Below, in pieces: positions 17,960 through 26,295 of a stretch of DNA of 64,000 bases (the first letter of the stretch is position 1; every line of letters starts with the position of its first letter). This DNA is from JAEINY01 sp942490535 (GTDB lineage: Bacteria; Bacteroidota; Bacteroidia; Bacteroidales; Marinilabiliaceae). The DNA is taken from positions 496,001 through 560,000 of the forward strand of contig CALNXQ010000002.1 of the NCBI GenBank assembly GCA_942490535.1, in the 5' to 3' direction. Below the pieces are notes generated by a model. It did no database searches. It worked only from the letters and a program-made list of their open reading frames with translations, and had not been told where the DNA came from. The position numbers and the translations under genes are program-made.

Positions 17960-18595
17960 CTATTTTATCATCATGGATGCAATGATAATAGGAGGAATAA
18001 TAATCATTAAGTGAAAAACTAGTTGAGTCTTAATATAATAATTGAACTTTATCAAAAAATAGTCCCAATAGTTGAGACCGAAATATTTTAAATTCCTTGT
18101 TTTAAAAATTGCAAAATCTATTTGTTCATGGTTATCAAATTTTTCAAGAATGTTTTCATACTTGAGTGAAATTTCTTTTGCAAACTTTATCTTCTCTTCG
18201 TGACTTTGGCCATCAACCAAAGTTTTTACAACTCTAAGTTCATTATATATCTTTGACAATTCTATACCACAAGTATGAAAATCATCGGCTTTTTTCGAGT
18301 AATTCTTTGAATTTTCGATTTGACTAAAAACCAAAAGAAGTATAGACATACATGTTACCAAATAGGCTAAAAGGTTTTGGTTATTAAACTCTTCTGAATT
18401 CAGATTATATACAGTCAGAAGTCCAGTCGCAATTAAATAAACAGATAGCAGACTATTAGCCAGATTGGAGAGTTTTGAGATTTGAATCAACCGTTTATTA
18501 GCCGTAAAACGCGTTCCTTTAGTTGTCCAAATTTTATAATTCAATTCTTCAAGAAAAGTCTTATCAAGATAATCCTTATAATTCTTCTGAGTCAT
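17960..18595 (-). CDS. SLATT-domain (SLATT_5-like) two-helix membrane protein, putative defence effector
   Basis: A 211-residue protein. The start LNYKIWTTKGTRFTANKRLIQISKLSNLANSLL matches the SLATT_5 pattern: a short helix with K-I-W-x-T-K, then the first membrane helix. Two adjacent transmembrane helices follow (about residues 48-100), then a charged cytosolic coiled part, and a hydrophobic C-terminus (FHLMIIIPPIIIASMMI). SLATT proteins are predicted pore-forming effectors that act with nucleotide-sensing or reverse-transcriptase partners in anti-phage systems. It is downstream of the membrane protein at 18617 (21 bp gap) in a two-gene cassette between sites 8 and 9. No reverse transcriptase or SMODS cyclase is in the cassette. 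Confidence 0.75.
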   Translation of the reverse strand: MTQKNYKDYLDKTFLEELNYKIWTTKGTRFTANKRLIQISKLSNLANSLLSVYLIATGLLTVYNLNSEEFNNQNLLAYLVTCMSILLLVFSQIENSKNYSKKADDFHTCGIELSKIYNELRVVKTLVDGQSHEEKIKFAKEISLKYENILEKFDNHEQIDFAIFKTRNLKYFGLNYWDYFLIKFNYYIKTQLVFHLMIIIPPIIIASMMIK

Positions 18596-18616
18596 TTAGA
18601 TTTTAATTTATAGCAA

Positions 18617-19306
18617 TTACAACATCAAATTATTCTTAACCAAACTTCTAAATTTTTTATATTCTTCTTCTGACTTAAAAACTCTTTTCCGTAGCTCAAC
18701 TCTGAGTTTTTGGAATTTTTTATCAAGTTCTTCATTATATACTCCTGTTTTTTCTTGGTCCCAATCTGGTCGCAAACAAATAATGTCATTAATTGACTTA
18801 TTAGGGTGAGAGAAAAAATCAGTACTTATCAGGTCAGATAAACTATCTAGTGCCACTATTAAATTCTTCTTTCTGTTTTCTATTCTTTTATTTAAAAATC
18901 GGTACTCATCTCCATTTTCAATGAAACTATTAATCTTTTCATTGTTATTAAGCCTAATCATAAGACTACCAATTATGACATTCCATATGTTTTTAATTTC
19001 GGATTCTGACAGAATAGAATCGAGTTTTTCAAATATTAACTTATCATGTTCTTTCTTTTTAATAGTACTTGGCGAGAAGGCACCCATATAAACATTATAT
19101 ATTAAGCCAATCACAATTACTATCAAACCTATTAGTTGGTCATTAACTCCAGGTATAGTAATGTTTAGTTCTTTTTGCAGGATAGCTTCCAAAATGTCAA
19201 TCCATAATGGCTTGGACAAAAGAGATAAACCAGCAGAAACAATTAGCCAAGTTACTTTATTATAAAACTTCGGTATGAAAAATCTAATTAATTCTTTTGT
19301 TGTCAT
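18617..19306 (-). CDS. Membrane protein of unknown function, partner of the SLATT protein
   Basis: A 229-residue protein with two hydrophobic helices near the N-terminus (VTWLIVSAGLSLLSKPLWI and LIGLIVIVIGLIYNVYMGAF) and a long charged helical cytosolic tail. The tail has segments such as KKEHDKLIFEKLDSILSESEIKNIW and a lysine-rich end. No known domain is recognised. It is the first gene of a two-gene cassette with the SLATT protein, and the topology mirrors that protein, which suggests the two form a membrane complex. The start lies 34 bp from attC-like site 9. The role as sensor or regulator of the effector is inferred from context only. Confidence 0.7.
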   Translation of the reverse strand: MTTKELIRFFIPKFYNKVTWLIVSAGLSLLSKPLWIDILEAILQKELNITIPGVNDQLIGLIVIVIGLIYNVYMGAFSPSTIKKKEHDKLIFEKLDSILSESEIKNIWNVIIGSLMIRLNNNEKINSFIENGDEYRFLNKRIENRKKNLIVALDSLSDLISTDFFSHPNKSINDIICLRPDWDQEKTGVYNEELDKKFQKLRVELRKRVFKSEEEYKKFRSLVKNNLML

Positions 19307-19339
19307 ATTATTTTCTCATTATTATGGGTGTTGTATAGT

Positions 19340-19469
19340 GCCCAACGGATGGCAATATGGCATGAAGCGGATTGCGAGTGATTCACTATCAAACCGAGAT
19401 GAAGTCGAAACGGGCTAAAACCGCCCCAATTAAGCACTTCACCGCTTTTTGCTATATTGCGTGTTAGGC
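19340..19469. repeat. attC-like site 9
   Basis: GCCCAAC (19340-19346) and GTTAGGC (19463-19469) are exact matches to RYYYAAC and GTTRRRY. Inner arms GGCAATATGGCATGAAGCGG / CCGC-TTTTTGCTATATTGC pair with bulges. Confidence 0.78.
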
Positions 19470-19646
19470 ACTGGCGGTTTTTATTCTCAATCTGTCTATC
19501 TATCAAGTTTGTACTGTCACTCAAGCCTGTGTCATCGCGGGACGGGTGAAAAGGCTCTTTGGCAAAATTCGGTAGTAGCGTTAGCCTTGTGTGTTTTGCC
19601 AATGTGCCTTGCAGCGAAGGGACGGTGTGGGGTGAATTAAGCAATA

Positions 19647-22600
19647 TCATCTATTTTTTTTATACTTATCAAATTGTGATAAATCTATTTTACCTACAAT
19701 CTTAACACCATCTAAATCTGGTGTATTCTTAAAAATCGGCTCTGCTAATTTCCCTTTCTCATCTTTTTCTTCTATTAATAATTCATTTTCTTCCTCAATA
19801 AGTTCTGTTTCATCAAAACCTTCAATTTCGATAGATTCATCTGAGATGATAATTTCTTTAGATTGTCCCAATTCCTTAACTTCCCATGCGTGAAGTCCAC
19901 TATAGCGAAAACTAATGTAAAATTCTACTTTCTTAGTTTCATCCCCTTTATCAAACCCCCCTTTTGCTGGGACAAAGAAAGCTTCGAGACCATTAATAAG
20001 CTTAATCTTACCCTGTTGACGATTATAGATATTTGATATTACCCCATTTGTTTTTTTAAGTAAAGAGACATCCTGAAAAAATCCAGTATCAGTACTCATT
20101 GAACCAAGCATGGAATGATTAACAATTGATTTTATTCCTTTGCCACCCCCATACCATTCAAAACTAAACCTATCATTAATTGTCAGATCTTTACAAATAT
20201 GCATGTATCTTTTTGCTTCATCAACATCAATCGAATTATATGCATCTCCCGATGAAAGAGCTTTACAAGCATATAAAATATAGCAATAATATACTGCTTC
20301 TGTATGAGCCATTTTATTATTGACTGTATTGTCGTACCATGTTTTGACTACACTTAAAACCTTATCAATGCTTATTAACTGAGAACTACCTCTAAGTGCT
20401 CTTAGCCATAATCTTATATTATGTGAATTAGTCGGTTGCTCTCTAATATTATCTTCAAGTGTGTCAATTATTTTTTCATATTCAAAATCGCTCAACTTAG
20501 ACCAAGCATCATTTAATCGTCGGAAATTATTAGATGTTTTACTATTCAGTATAGAATAAACATACATTTTTCTGAAGTACGGTCTAATTTGTCTATCTGC
20601 AGAATTTGCAAGTTGAAAAAATCTATCAACAGCTTTCGAGAAATCACCCATTATTGTAAATAAATGCCCCTCGCTGCTGCTAATCATACTGTTTGCCTTT
20701 TGACGTTCCTTTAAATATTCAACATCTTTTGAGAGCTCAATAATGTACTTTGCTTCATCAATAAGTTCAAAAATTAAGTTGATTAATTCTTCATACCAAA
20801 AATTTGAGTTATTTGTAATAAATTGATCTGATGATGATTTTGTGATAATCTTGCCAAATTGAACGACTGAAAGCATAAGCTGTATCAGAGAAGTATAGCT
20901 ATGTAAATTTGATGGATTTAAATCTCTACTTTTAGTAAAATCTTCTATAGCTATATTAGTTAAATCTTCTATAATATCTTCGAATTCAATTATCTCTGAT
21001 TCTGAATAGTTGCTTTCATCGTATGATCTAATAAGAAACTCAACTCTTCTCCTATTGCACATACCTTTAAGGTGCCACAAGTTAAAATCTGATTCCCCTA
21101 ATTCAATTGCTTTGTAAATCTCAGATTCTGCTCTTTCAAAATCATTAGGTTCTTTTGCGTATTCGAAAAGGAATCTTCCAAGGTGACCATGATAGTGTGC
21201 TTCTTCAGGGTATGATGTAACTAGTTTTTCAAAAACAGCTTGTCTATTTGCAATTTCCGGAATATGTTCAATTACTTGAGAGAATTTTTTCGTTGGAATA
21301 TATTGATATTCTTCATCTAATCCCAAAATATCTTCATGGTCTCGATTTAGAATCAAGCTTTTAAATATATTCTTAATGTCATCAGTTAGAAAATAATTAT
21401 CAGATTTTAAAAGTTCAATTAAATCAATAACCCATTTTGCAAGATAATCTCGCCAATTACCTTGTTCTGAGAATAAAATTTGAATAATTTCTTTTGAAAA
21501 CCTAGAATACCTTGGTCGCCAATCGTCAATATAACTAAATGTACTAGAATCATATGACTGAACAAGAAGTTTTCTTATATATTGCTCATCTAGAGGTCTT
21601 TGATTTAATTCTTCTTCAAGATTTAATTCTGGAAATAATTTAACAAATAACTCGGATGCTAAAGTCTTTTGTGTATAAAAATATAATAAAGAACAAAATC
21701 CAAGAAATTGAAGTTGATTGGTAGGAAGTTTATTAATATAACTACTTAGGTATGTTTGTAATGTGGTAGAAGAATAATCATCTTCAAAAGCTGTAAGTGA
21801 AAAATCAACTACCTCACAATTAGATGGTACAATAGAATTAAAAGCCTTAATTTTCTGTATATTTTGAGATGGTGTGATATGCTCATATTTTCCAACAAAT
21901 CTATCTTTTTCCGAAGTTGTAAGAAGTGTGTCTGAAACAAAAACCAACTTGTTATTTTCCTTTGCTATAATTGAGAACGTTCGTTTTACATATAAAATAA
22001 CTACATGTTTCTTATCTTGATTTATTTTTCTTACAATAACATTTAAATCGTTTTTTGAGACTACATTAGCTTCAGCAATAACTAAAAGTGGCTTTTGAGC
22101 TAAATCTGATATTTGAAAAATTATATCACTTGTTTTCTCTCTATGGTATTTATTAATAATAATTGTTGGGAAACTCTTGTGAAGATCAAATGCTATTCTA
22201 CGTGACAAAGTAGTGCCACCTCCACCAGGTTTATGGGATAATTCAATTACATAAGCTCCTTTAGTACTTTCTAAGAGATGTGTAATTTTTTCGAATAAAG
22301 TATCTCTCTTATCTCTTCTTATATCTAACTCTTTGGAAAGTTCATCCCATTCAATAATGCTCCCTTTGTAGAATGGTTTTTCTTCAACTTCAGTGTTAAA
22401 ATCATTTTCAATACCTAAATATAATAGTTCTATTTCTGCATCTAAAATACTTACATAATAATCTGATAAATCCTTATAGCCATCCTCATTACTTGATAAC
22501 CTAGCAGGCACTTGTTTTAAAGAATTAGGTATATCATTTTTCGAAATAAAGCTGCTTTGAATGCCTTTTATTATGTTTGTTACATCTGAATTAACAAATA

Positions 22601-23702
22601 CTGGTGACAGCCAACTAAATTCATCCTCAAGTTTAGGTAAGTTTTGAGGATCTTCATTTAAAAAAACAAACTTTAAATTGTGCAATGGAGTCGCTTCAGT
22701 GAAAGCCTCTACAATTTCTCTTGTATAGGTTACATCATCCCAAAAACTAATGAATGTAAATTTTTGAATTTTCTTTCTTAACAGTTCATTAATAATTTTT
22801 CTAATAAATAAACTATATCTTAAAGTAACTTTCCAATCTCTTTTATTTTGAGCAATAGTGTTTGGCAAGTCTTCTATTCCATTTGAAAAAATCCAATTTA
22901 TAGTAAATTTGGTATTGCCTAATATGTCATTTGTATCAAATTGTTCTATAGTAATAGGTTTAATTTCCTGGTTTACAACAGAATTTTCAAATGCTTCATA
23001 TAGACCGGAACTCTTTGAGCTCGGATTAAAATCAAAGATAGCAGACCATTGAATTTTTGAAATTATGCCTAATTGTGTTCTGGTAAGATTCTGATATGAG
23101 GGTGGACTAACTAATATATAATTCTGGTGCTCCTTAAAAAAATCACAAGTTGAATATAAAACATTCCAACTCTCATTTTCTGATTCAGATATAATTTCTT
23201 CCGGTATTATATTATTAAATCCATCCTGAATTTCAGATGGTAAAGTAGTTGCCAAGTAATCTTTAAAAAACCATTCAAGAAGTCTTTTAAGAGCACCAAC
23301 ACAAAAATCAGCATTTTCAGGTTTAGTTTCTTCTTCTTTGGATAAAGGATCGTGCGAAGCTGGGTTTCCTCCATTTTTAATATCATATAGCCGTGTGATG
23401 GCATCATTTTTAACTTTTGGTAAACCTTTAACAAGTGTAATTAACTTATTTAATAATGGTATTTCATGTTTACCTGTTCTAGAATCAGGAGATATCGATC
23501 TTCCTTGCTTATCCTTTTGACCTAGTATTATTTCCTTACCAAGTATTTCACCAAATTGCTTTAATATTATAGCTCTACAAATTGCTTCACAACATTTTCT
23601 TGAAAACTGTAAAGAATTATCGAATTCAGCTTCAATTAAGTACTTAAACGATTTAAGACTAAATTTTTTAATGTTGTTTATTTTATAGTCAAATTCAGGC
23701 AT
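19647..23702 (-). CDS. Large STAND-like P-loop ATPase with TPR repeats, SAMD9-like, DUF4145/HEPN-like N-terminus
   Basis: A 1351-residue protein, the largest cassette of the array. Residues about 15-150 look like a DUF4145/HEPN-type helical domain (AITRLYDIKNGGNPASHD). Residues about 185-390 contain WSAIFDFNPSSKSSGL and resemble the SIR2-like region of SAMD9. The P-loop is unusual: HKPGGGGTTLSRR (about 490-502), with Walker B QKPLLVIAEAN (about 536-546). A helical and TPR-like region runs from about 800 to 1165. FEWYGGGKGIKSIV (about 1181-1194) and a C-terminal OB-fold-like part (GKIKLINGLEAFFVP, VEFYISFRYSGLHAWEV) again recall SAMD9. STAND ATPases usually sense an invader and then trigger cell death. 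A defence role is inferred from architecture and location; homology rests on motif recall, not a search. Confidence 0.7.
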   Translation of the reverse strand: MPEFDYKINNIKKFSLKSFKYLIEAEFDNSLQFSRKCCEAICRAIILKQFGEILGKEIILGQKDKQGRSISPDSRTGKHEIPLLNKLITLVKGLPKVKNDAITRLYDIKNGGNPASHDPLSKEEETKPENADFCVGALKRLLEWFFKDYLATTLPSEIQDGFNNIIPEEIISESENESWNVLYSTCDFFKEHQNYILVSPPSYQNLTRTQLGIISKIQWSAIFDFNPSSKSSGLYEAFENSVVNQEIKPITIEQFDTNDILGNTKFTINWIFSNGIEDLPNTIAQNKRDWKVTLRYSLFIRKIINELLRKKIQKFTFISFWDDVTYTREIVEAFTEATPLHNLKFVFLNEDPQNLPKLEDEFSWLSPVFVNSDVTNIIKGIQSSFISKNDIPNSLKQVPARLSSNEDGYKDLSDYYVSILDAEIELLYLGIENDFNTEVEEKPFYKGSIIEWDELSKELDIRRDKRDTLFEKITHLLESTKGAYVIELSHKPGGGGTTLSRRIAFDLHKSFPTIIINKYHREKTSDIIFQISDLAQKPLLVIAEANVVSKNDLNVIVRKINQDKKHVVILYVKRTFSIIAKENNKLVFVSDTLLTTSEKDRFVGKYEHITPSQNIQKIKAFNSIVPSNCEVVDFSLTAFEDDYSSTTLQTYLSSYINKLPTNQLQFLGFCSLLYFYTQKTLASELFVKLFPELNLEEELNQRPLDEQYIRKLLVQSYDSSTFSYIDDWRPRYSRFSKEIIQILFSEQGNWRDYLAKWVIDLIELLKSDNYFLTDDIKNIFKSLILNRDHEDILGLDEEYQYIPTKKFSQVIEHIPEIANRQAVFEKLVTSYPEEAHYHGHLGRFLFEYAKEPNDFERAESEIYKAIELGESDFNLWHLKGMCNRRRVEFLIRSYDESNYSESEIIEFEDIIEDLTNIAIEDFTKSRDLNPSNLHSYTSLIQLMLSVVQFGKIITKSSSDQFITNNSNFWYEELINLIFELIDEAKYIIELSKDVEYLKERQKANSMISSSEGHLFTIMGDFSKAVDRFFQLANSADRQIRPYFRKMYVYSILNSKTSNNFRRLNDAWSKLSDFEYEKIIDTLEDNIREQPTNSHNIRLWLRALRGSSQLISIDKVLSVVKTWYDNTVNNKMAHTEAVYYCYILYACKALSSGDAYNSIDVDEAKRYMHICKDLTINDRFSFEWYGGGKGIKSIVNHSMLGSMSTDTGFFQDVSLLKKTNGVISNIYNRQQGKIKLINGLEAFFVPAKGGFDKGDETKKVEFYISFRYSGLHAWEVKELGQSKEIIISDESIEIEGFDETELIEEENELLIEEKDEKGKLAEPIFKNTPDLDGVKIVGKIDLSQFDKYKKNR

Positions 23703-23767
23703 AGTTTTTCATTTAATTAAAGTTGGCAAAAATTACAAATTTGAATCCGTATATCAAATATATTTTG

Positions 23768-23871
23768 TAGCGCAATCTTTGAGATGGGATAAAAGCAAGT
23801 GTGTGGAAGCGAAGGGATGGTCGTGGGACGGGCTGGAACACTCTTGCTTTGTGCGTTGGCTATCATTTTAC
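23768..23871. repeat. attC-like site 10 (degenerate)
   Basis: TAGCGCAAT on the left and GCGTTGGCTA on the right bound an imperfect hairpin; AAAGCAAGTGTG pairs with CACTCTTGCTTT. It lies just upstream of the large ATPase gene. Confidence 0.5.
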
Positions 23872-23950
23872 TTTATCTTTTTATTGTTCATGTTTCATTT
23901 TTGCACGGTCGCTCCTCCGCTTGTGCCACCGGGTAGCTTACGCCCCCTAA

Positions 23951-23984
23951 GAACCGTGCATGCGAGTTTCCCAGCACACGGCTC
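23951..23984 (-). ncRNA. Group II intron domain V
   Basis: On the minus strand this 34-base hairpin starts GAGCCGTGTG, has a GGGAAA-type internal loop region and ends GCACGGTTC, which is the standard bacterial domain V pattern (catalytic core of the ribozyme). Its first two bases overlap the maturase stop codon. Confidence 0.85.
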
Positions 23985-25515
23985 AAGCACTTTTAAGGCT
24001 CCTCGGCGAAGAGTTACCCAACTGTTTGTAATTAGCATTATTTCTACCTACGAATGTAGTATTTTGCCTGCATTGTTTTGCAAGATCTTCTCTCCATTTT
24101 GTGCGCTTATAAAAATACTTATCGAATTCACGTAAGAAGGGATTGGCTTTACTTTTGACTTTCACATGGTACACGATCGGTATCACAGATAATTTATAGA
24201 GGCGATGATTAACAACACCTTTACCAGTCTGTGCCTGGTCGGTAAAATGGTTATTTTCAAAGTATCTGTGAAATATCCACCACCGGTTTTTATTGCCATG
24301 CTGATATTTCGCCCATCGTCTTACTTGCCACCATAAGAATGTTTCCAGTCGGTAAAAGGTAAGCTTCGAACAAATGCCTTTATGATAGTTTGACCAACCC
24401 CGAATAACAGGGTTGAGTATTCTGATAAGGGCATGTGCCGGAATGCCACGGTTGGCTTTACAGATTGCCTTTATTTTGTTTTTGAATGATTGAACTGATG
24501 TTTTTGATGGCCGGATGATCAGCTTGCCCTTATACTTACGAACATTCTGAGATAGAAAGTCAAAGCCATCGTTAATAGGTGTGATTTTTGATTTCTCAGC
24601 CGATAGGGTAAGCCCTCTCTCTTTCAGGAATTCAATGACAAACGGCTGGATTTCGTTCTCAATGATTTCCTTGCTTTTGGCAGTAATCACAAAATCATCA
24701 GCATATCTCACGAAGTTGACTTTCTTGGCGTGCCATCTGGGAAACTGTTTTGTAAGAGCAGCTTCCATTCCGTCCAATACCATATTCATTAACAGTGGCG
24801 AAATGGTTCCTCCTTGTGGTGTACCTTTATGGGTTGGAAACAATTGTTTCTTTTCGATAAATCCGGCTTTGAGCCATTTAGCGAGAATGGATTTGTTTGT
24901 TGGAATATTGTCCAATATCCATTCGTGGCTGATTTCATCAAAGCAGGCTTTTATATCCGCTTCAAATATCCATTGTGCCGAGACTTTCCTGCAAAGCATC
25001 AGAAAGCATTGCGCTATGGCATCGTTGCAGCCACGGCGGGGTCTGAATCCATAAGAGTTCGGATCAGCGGTGGTTTCTGCGAAAGGTTCAAGTGCCAATG
25101 CGTATAGTGTTTGCATAGCTCTGTCCTTCATGGTTGGGATGCTTAGCGGGCGTTTCTTTCCATTCTTTTTAGTAATGTAAACCCGTCGCAATGGTTTTGG
25201 AGAGTAGTCTCTGGTTGTCAGCTTTTTGGCTTGATGAAGCTTAGTGTGTCCATCCTGCCATATTTCACCATCCACGCCGGCAGTCTTTCCGCCTTTGTTA
25301 GTGGTGACTCTGAAAACAGCCAGTAATTTTGCAAAAAATGATTTACTTAGAAGATACATCAGAGCCTTAGCTTTGCCCCATTGCTTCTTCTGAACAGCTT
25401 TAGCAATTCTGCGTTGTAGCCTGTTCACCTTCTGAATAACCTGACGCCATTGTATGGTTTCCCAGGTATTACATCGGGATGGGAGTGCACACGATGAAGT
25501 TCTGTTCTCGCTCAT
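23983..25515 (-). CDS. Group II intron reverse transcriptase/maturase
   Basis: The start at 25515 (MSENRTSSCALPSR) is preferred to the in-frame start at 25614, because intron maturases of this type begin so; it gives 510 residues. Reverse-transcriptase blocks are clear: KTAGVDGE, RPLSIPTMKDRAMQ, YGFRPRRGCNDAI, EADIKACFDEISH, GTPQGGTISPLL, and the catalytic YADDFVI. The maturase domain X and GIIM segment follow (IRGWSNYHK, W-rich part). The C-terminus shows no HNH endonuclease (no C-x2-C ... H pattern), so mobility would rely on reverse splicing into nicked or single-stranded DNA. It helps the intron RNA fold and splice. No frameshift is seen, so the element may be active. Confidence 0.93.
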   Translation of the reverse strand: MSENRTSSCALPSRCNTWETIQWRQVIQKVNRLQRRIAKAVQKKQWGKAKALMYLLSKSFFAKLLAVFRVTTNKGGKTAGVDGEIWQDGHTKLHQAKKLTTRDYSPKPLRRVYITKKNGKKRPLSIPTMKDRAMQTLYALALEPFAETTADPNSYGFRPRRGCNDAIAQCFLMLCRKVSAQWIFEADIKACFDEISHEWILDNIPTNKSILAKWLKAGFIEKKQLFPTHKGTPQGGTISPLLMNMVLDGMEAALTKQFPRWHAKKVNFVRYADDFVITAKSKEIIENEIQPFVIEFLKERGLTLSAEKSKITPINDGFDFLSQNVRKYKGKLIIRPSKTSVQSFKNKIKAICKANRGIPAHALIRILNPVIRGWSNYHKGICSKLTFYRLETFLWWQVRRWAKYQHGNKNRWWIFHRYFENNHFTDQAQTGKGVVNHRLYKLSVIPIVYHVKVKSKANPFLREFDKYFYKRTKWREDLAKQCRQNTTFVGRNNANYKQLGNSSPRSLKSA

Positions 25516-26158
25516 TTGCTTTCTTCCATAAGCAGGTTCTACAATGTATTTTGCCATAAAGTACCAGATGGAGGTGGGCCGATTTTCATCGGTGATCATG
25601 TTGCCAAAGCTCAATCACTATCCAACCCATTACAGGAAGGCATTCGCTTATTCCATCCTCTCTGTTCGATGATTCCCGATGCCTTACGGTTACGGTTTTA
25701 ACCGCCTGCTGGCGGTGAGAACATCGAGCTTCCACGTTCCGCATAAATGACAGATTCTGTGAATTTAGGTTCATCCTGTCTGCCGGCTGATCTACATTCC
25801 CGTATGGTCTGCGTTAAACGACCATAGCCTGTCAGCCTACTATTTTGGTCTAAAGCGTATCATTCTCTTTTTCGCTTCTACGCTCTGTCGGCAGTTACGG
25901 ACATTCAAATGTTTTAACCATGTTCACTCATCCAAGCCCTAAATCGGCATTGAGACTCCGAAGACCATCCACCTCGCGGTTTCCTGCCCTGCTATGGGGT
26001 ATGCAACCCAGCATTTGGTACTGTTTCTTAGGGGCTTCACCCGATAATGGCTGCACCATACATCAGATGCCCTAATAGGATACTACTGGAGAAACAGTAG
26101 GTTTTATCAATCTTTAATTTATGATTGTAAAACAATCATTTATGCGACCTCGTGTCGC

Positions 26159-26288
26159 AATAACGTGTTGCTATATGAATAGTTTGGCATTTAATAGCAC
26201 TTCTGTATCGGTTTACTATAAACATAATTAAAAGCTGAAGCCTACGCAAACCACTGACTGCCAAATTATTTATGATAGCGTGTTGTAG
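26159..26288. repeat. attC-like site 11
   Basis: AATAACG near 26159 and GTTGTAG (26282-26288) bound the site. GCTATATGAATAGTTTGGCA pairs with TGCCAAATTATTTATGATAGC. On its left side, TGCGAC-CTCGT-GTCGCA forms a small hairpin at the intron junction. Confidence 0.6.
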
Positions 26289-26295
26289 CCAGTTG

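Larger units (their letters stand above)
23890..26158 (-). mobile_element. Group II intron with its maturase gene
   Basis: A retroelement of about 2.3 kb on the minus strand. It holds an intact intron-encoded reverse transcriptase/maturase, followed directly by a typical domain V hairpin (23951-23984) and a domain VI-like region down to about 23890. About 640 bp upstream of the maturase start are structured RNA without a gene, as expected for domains I-III. The exact 5' and 3' ends were not fixed; the limits given are the nearest attC-like site on the right and the end of domain VI on the left. It forms the only content between attC-like sites 10 and 11, so it sits in or beside an attC. Confidence 0.8.

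Noticed and set aside
19303..19650. A 115-codon minus-strand open frame
   Set aside because: It covers attC-like site 9 and has no credible protein character.
23983..25515. Retron or defence reverse transcriptase
   Set aside because: Maturase motifs and an adjoining domain V hairpin show it is a group II intron protein.
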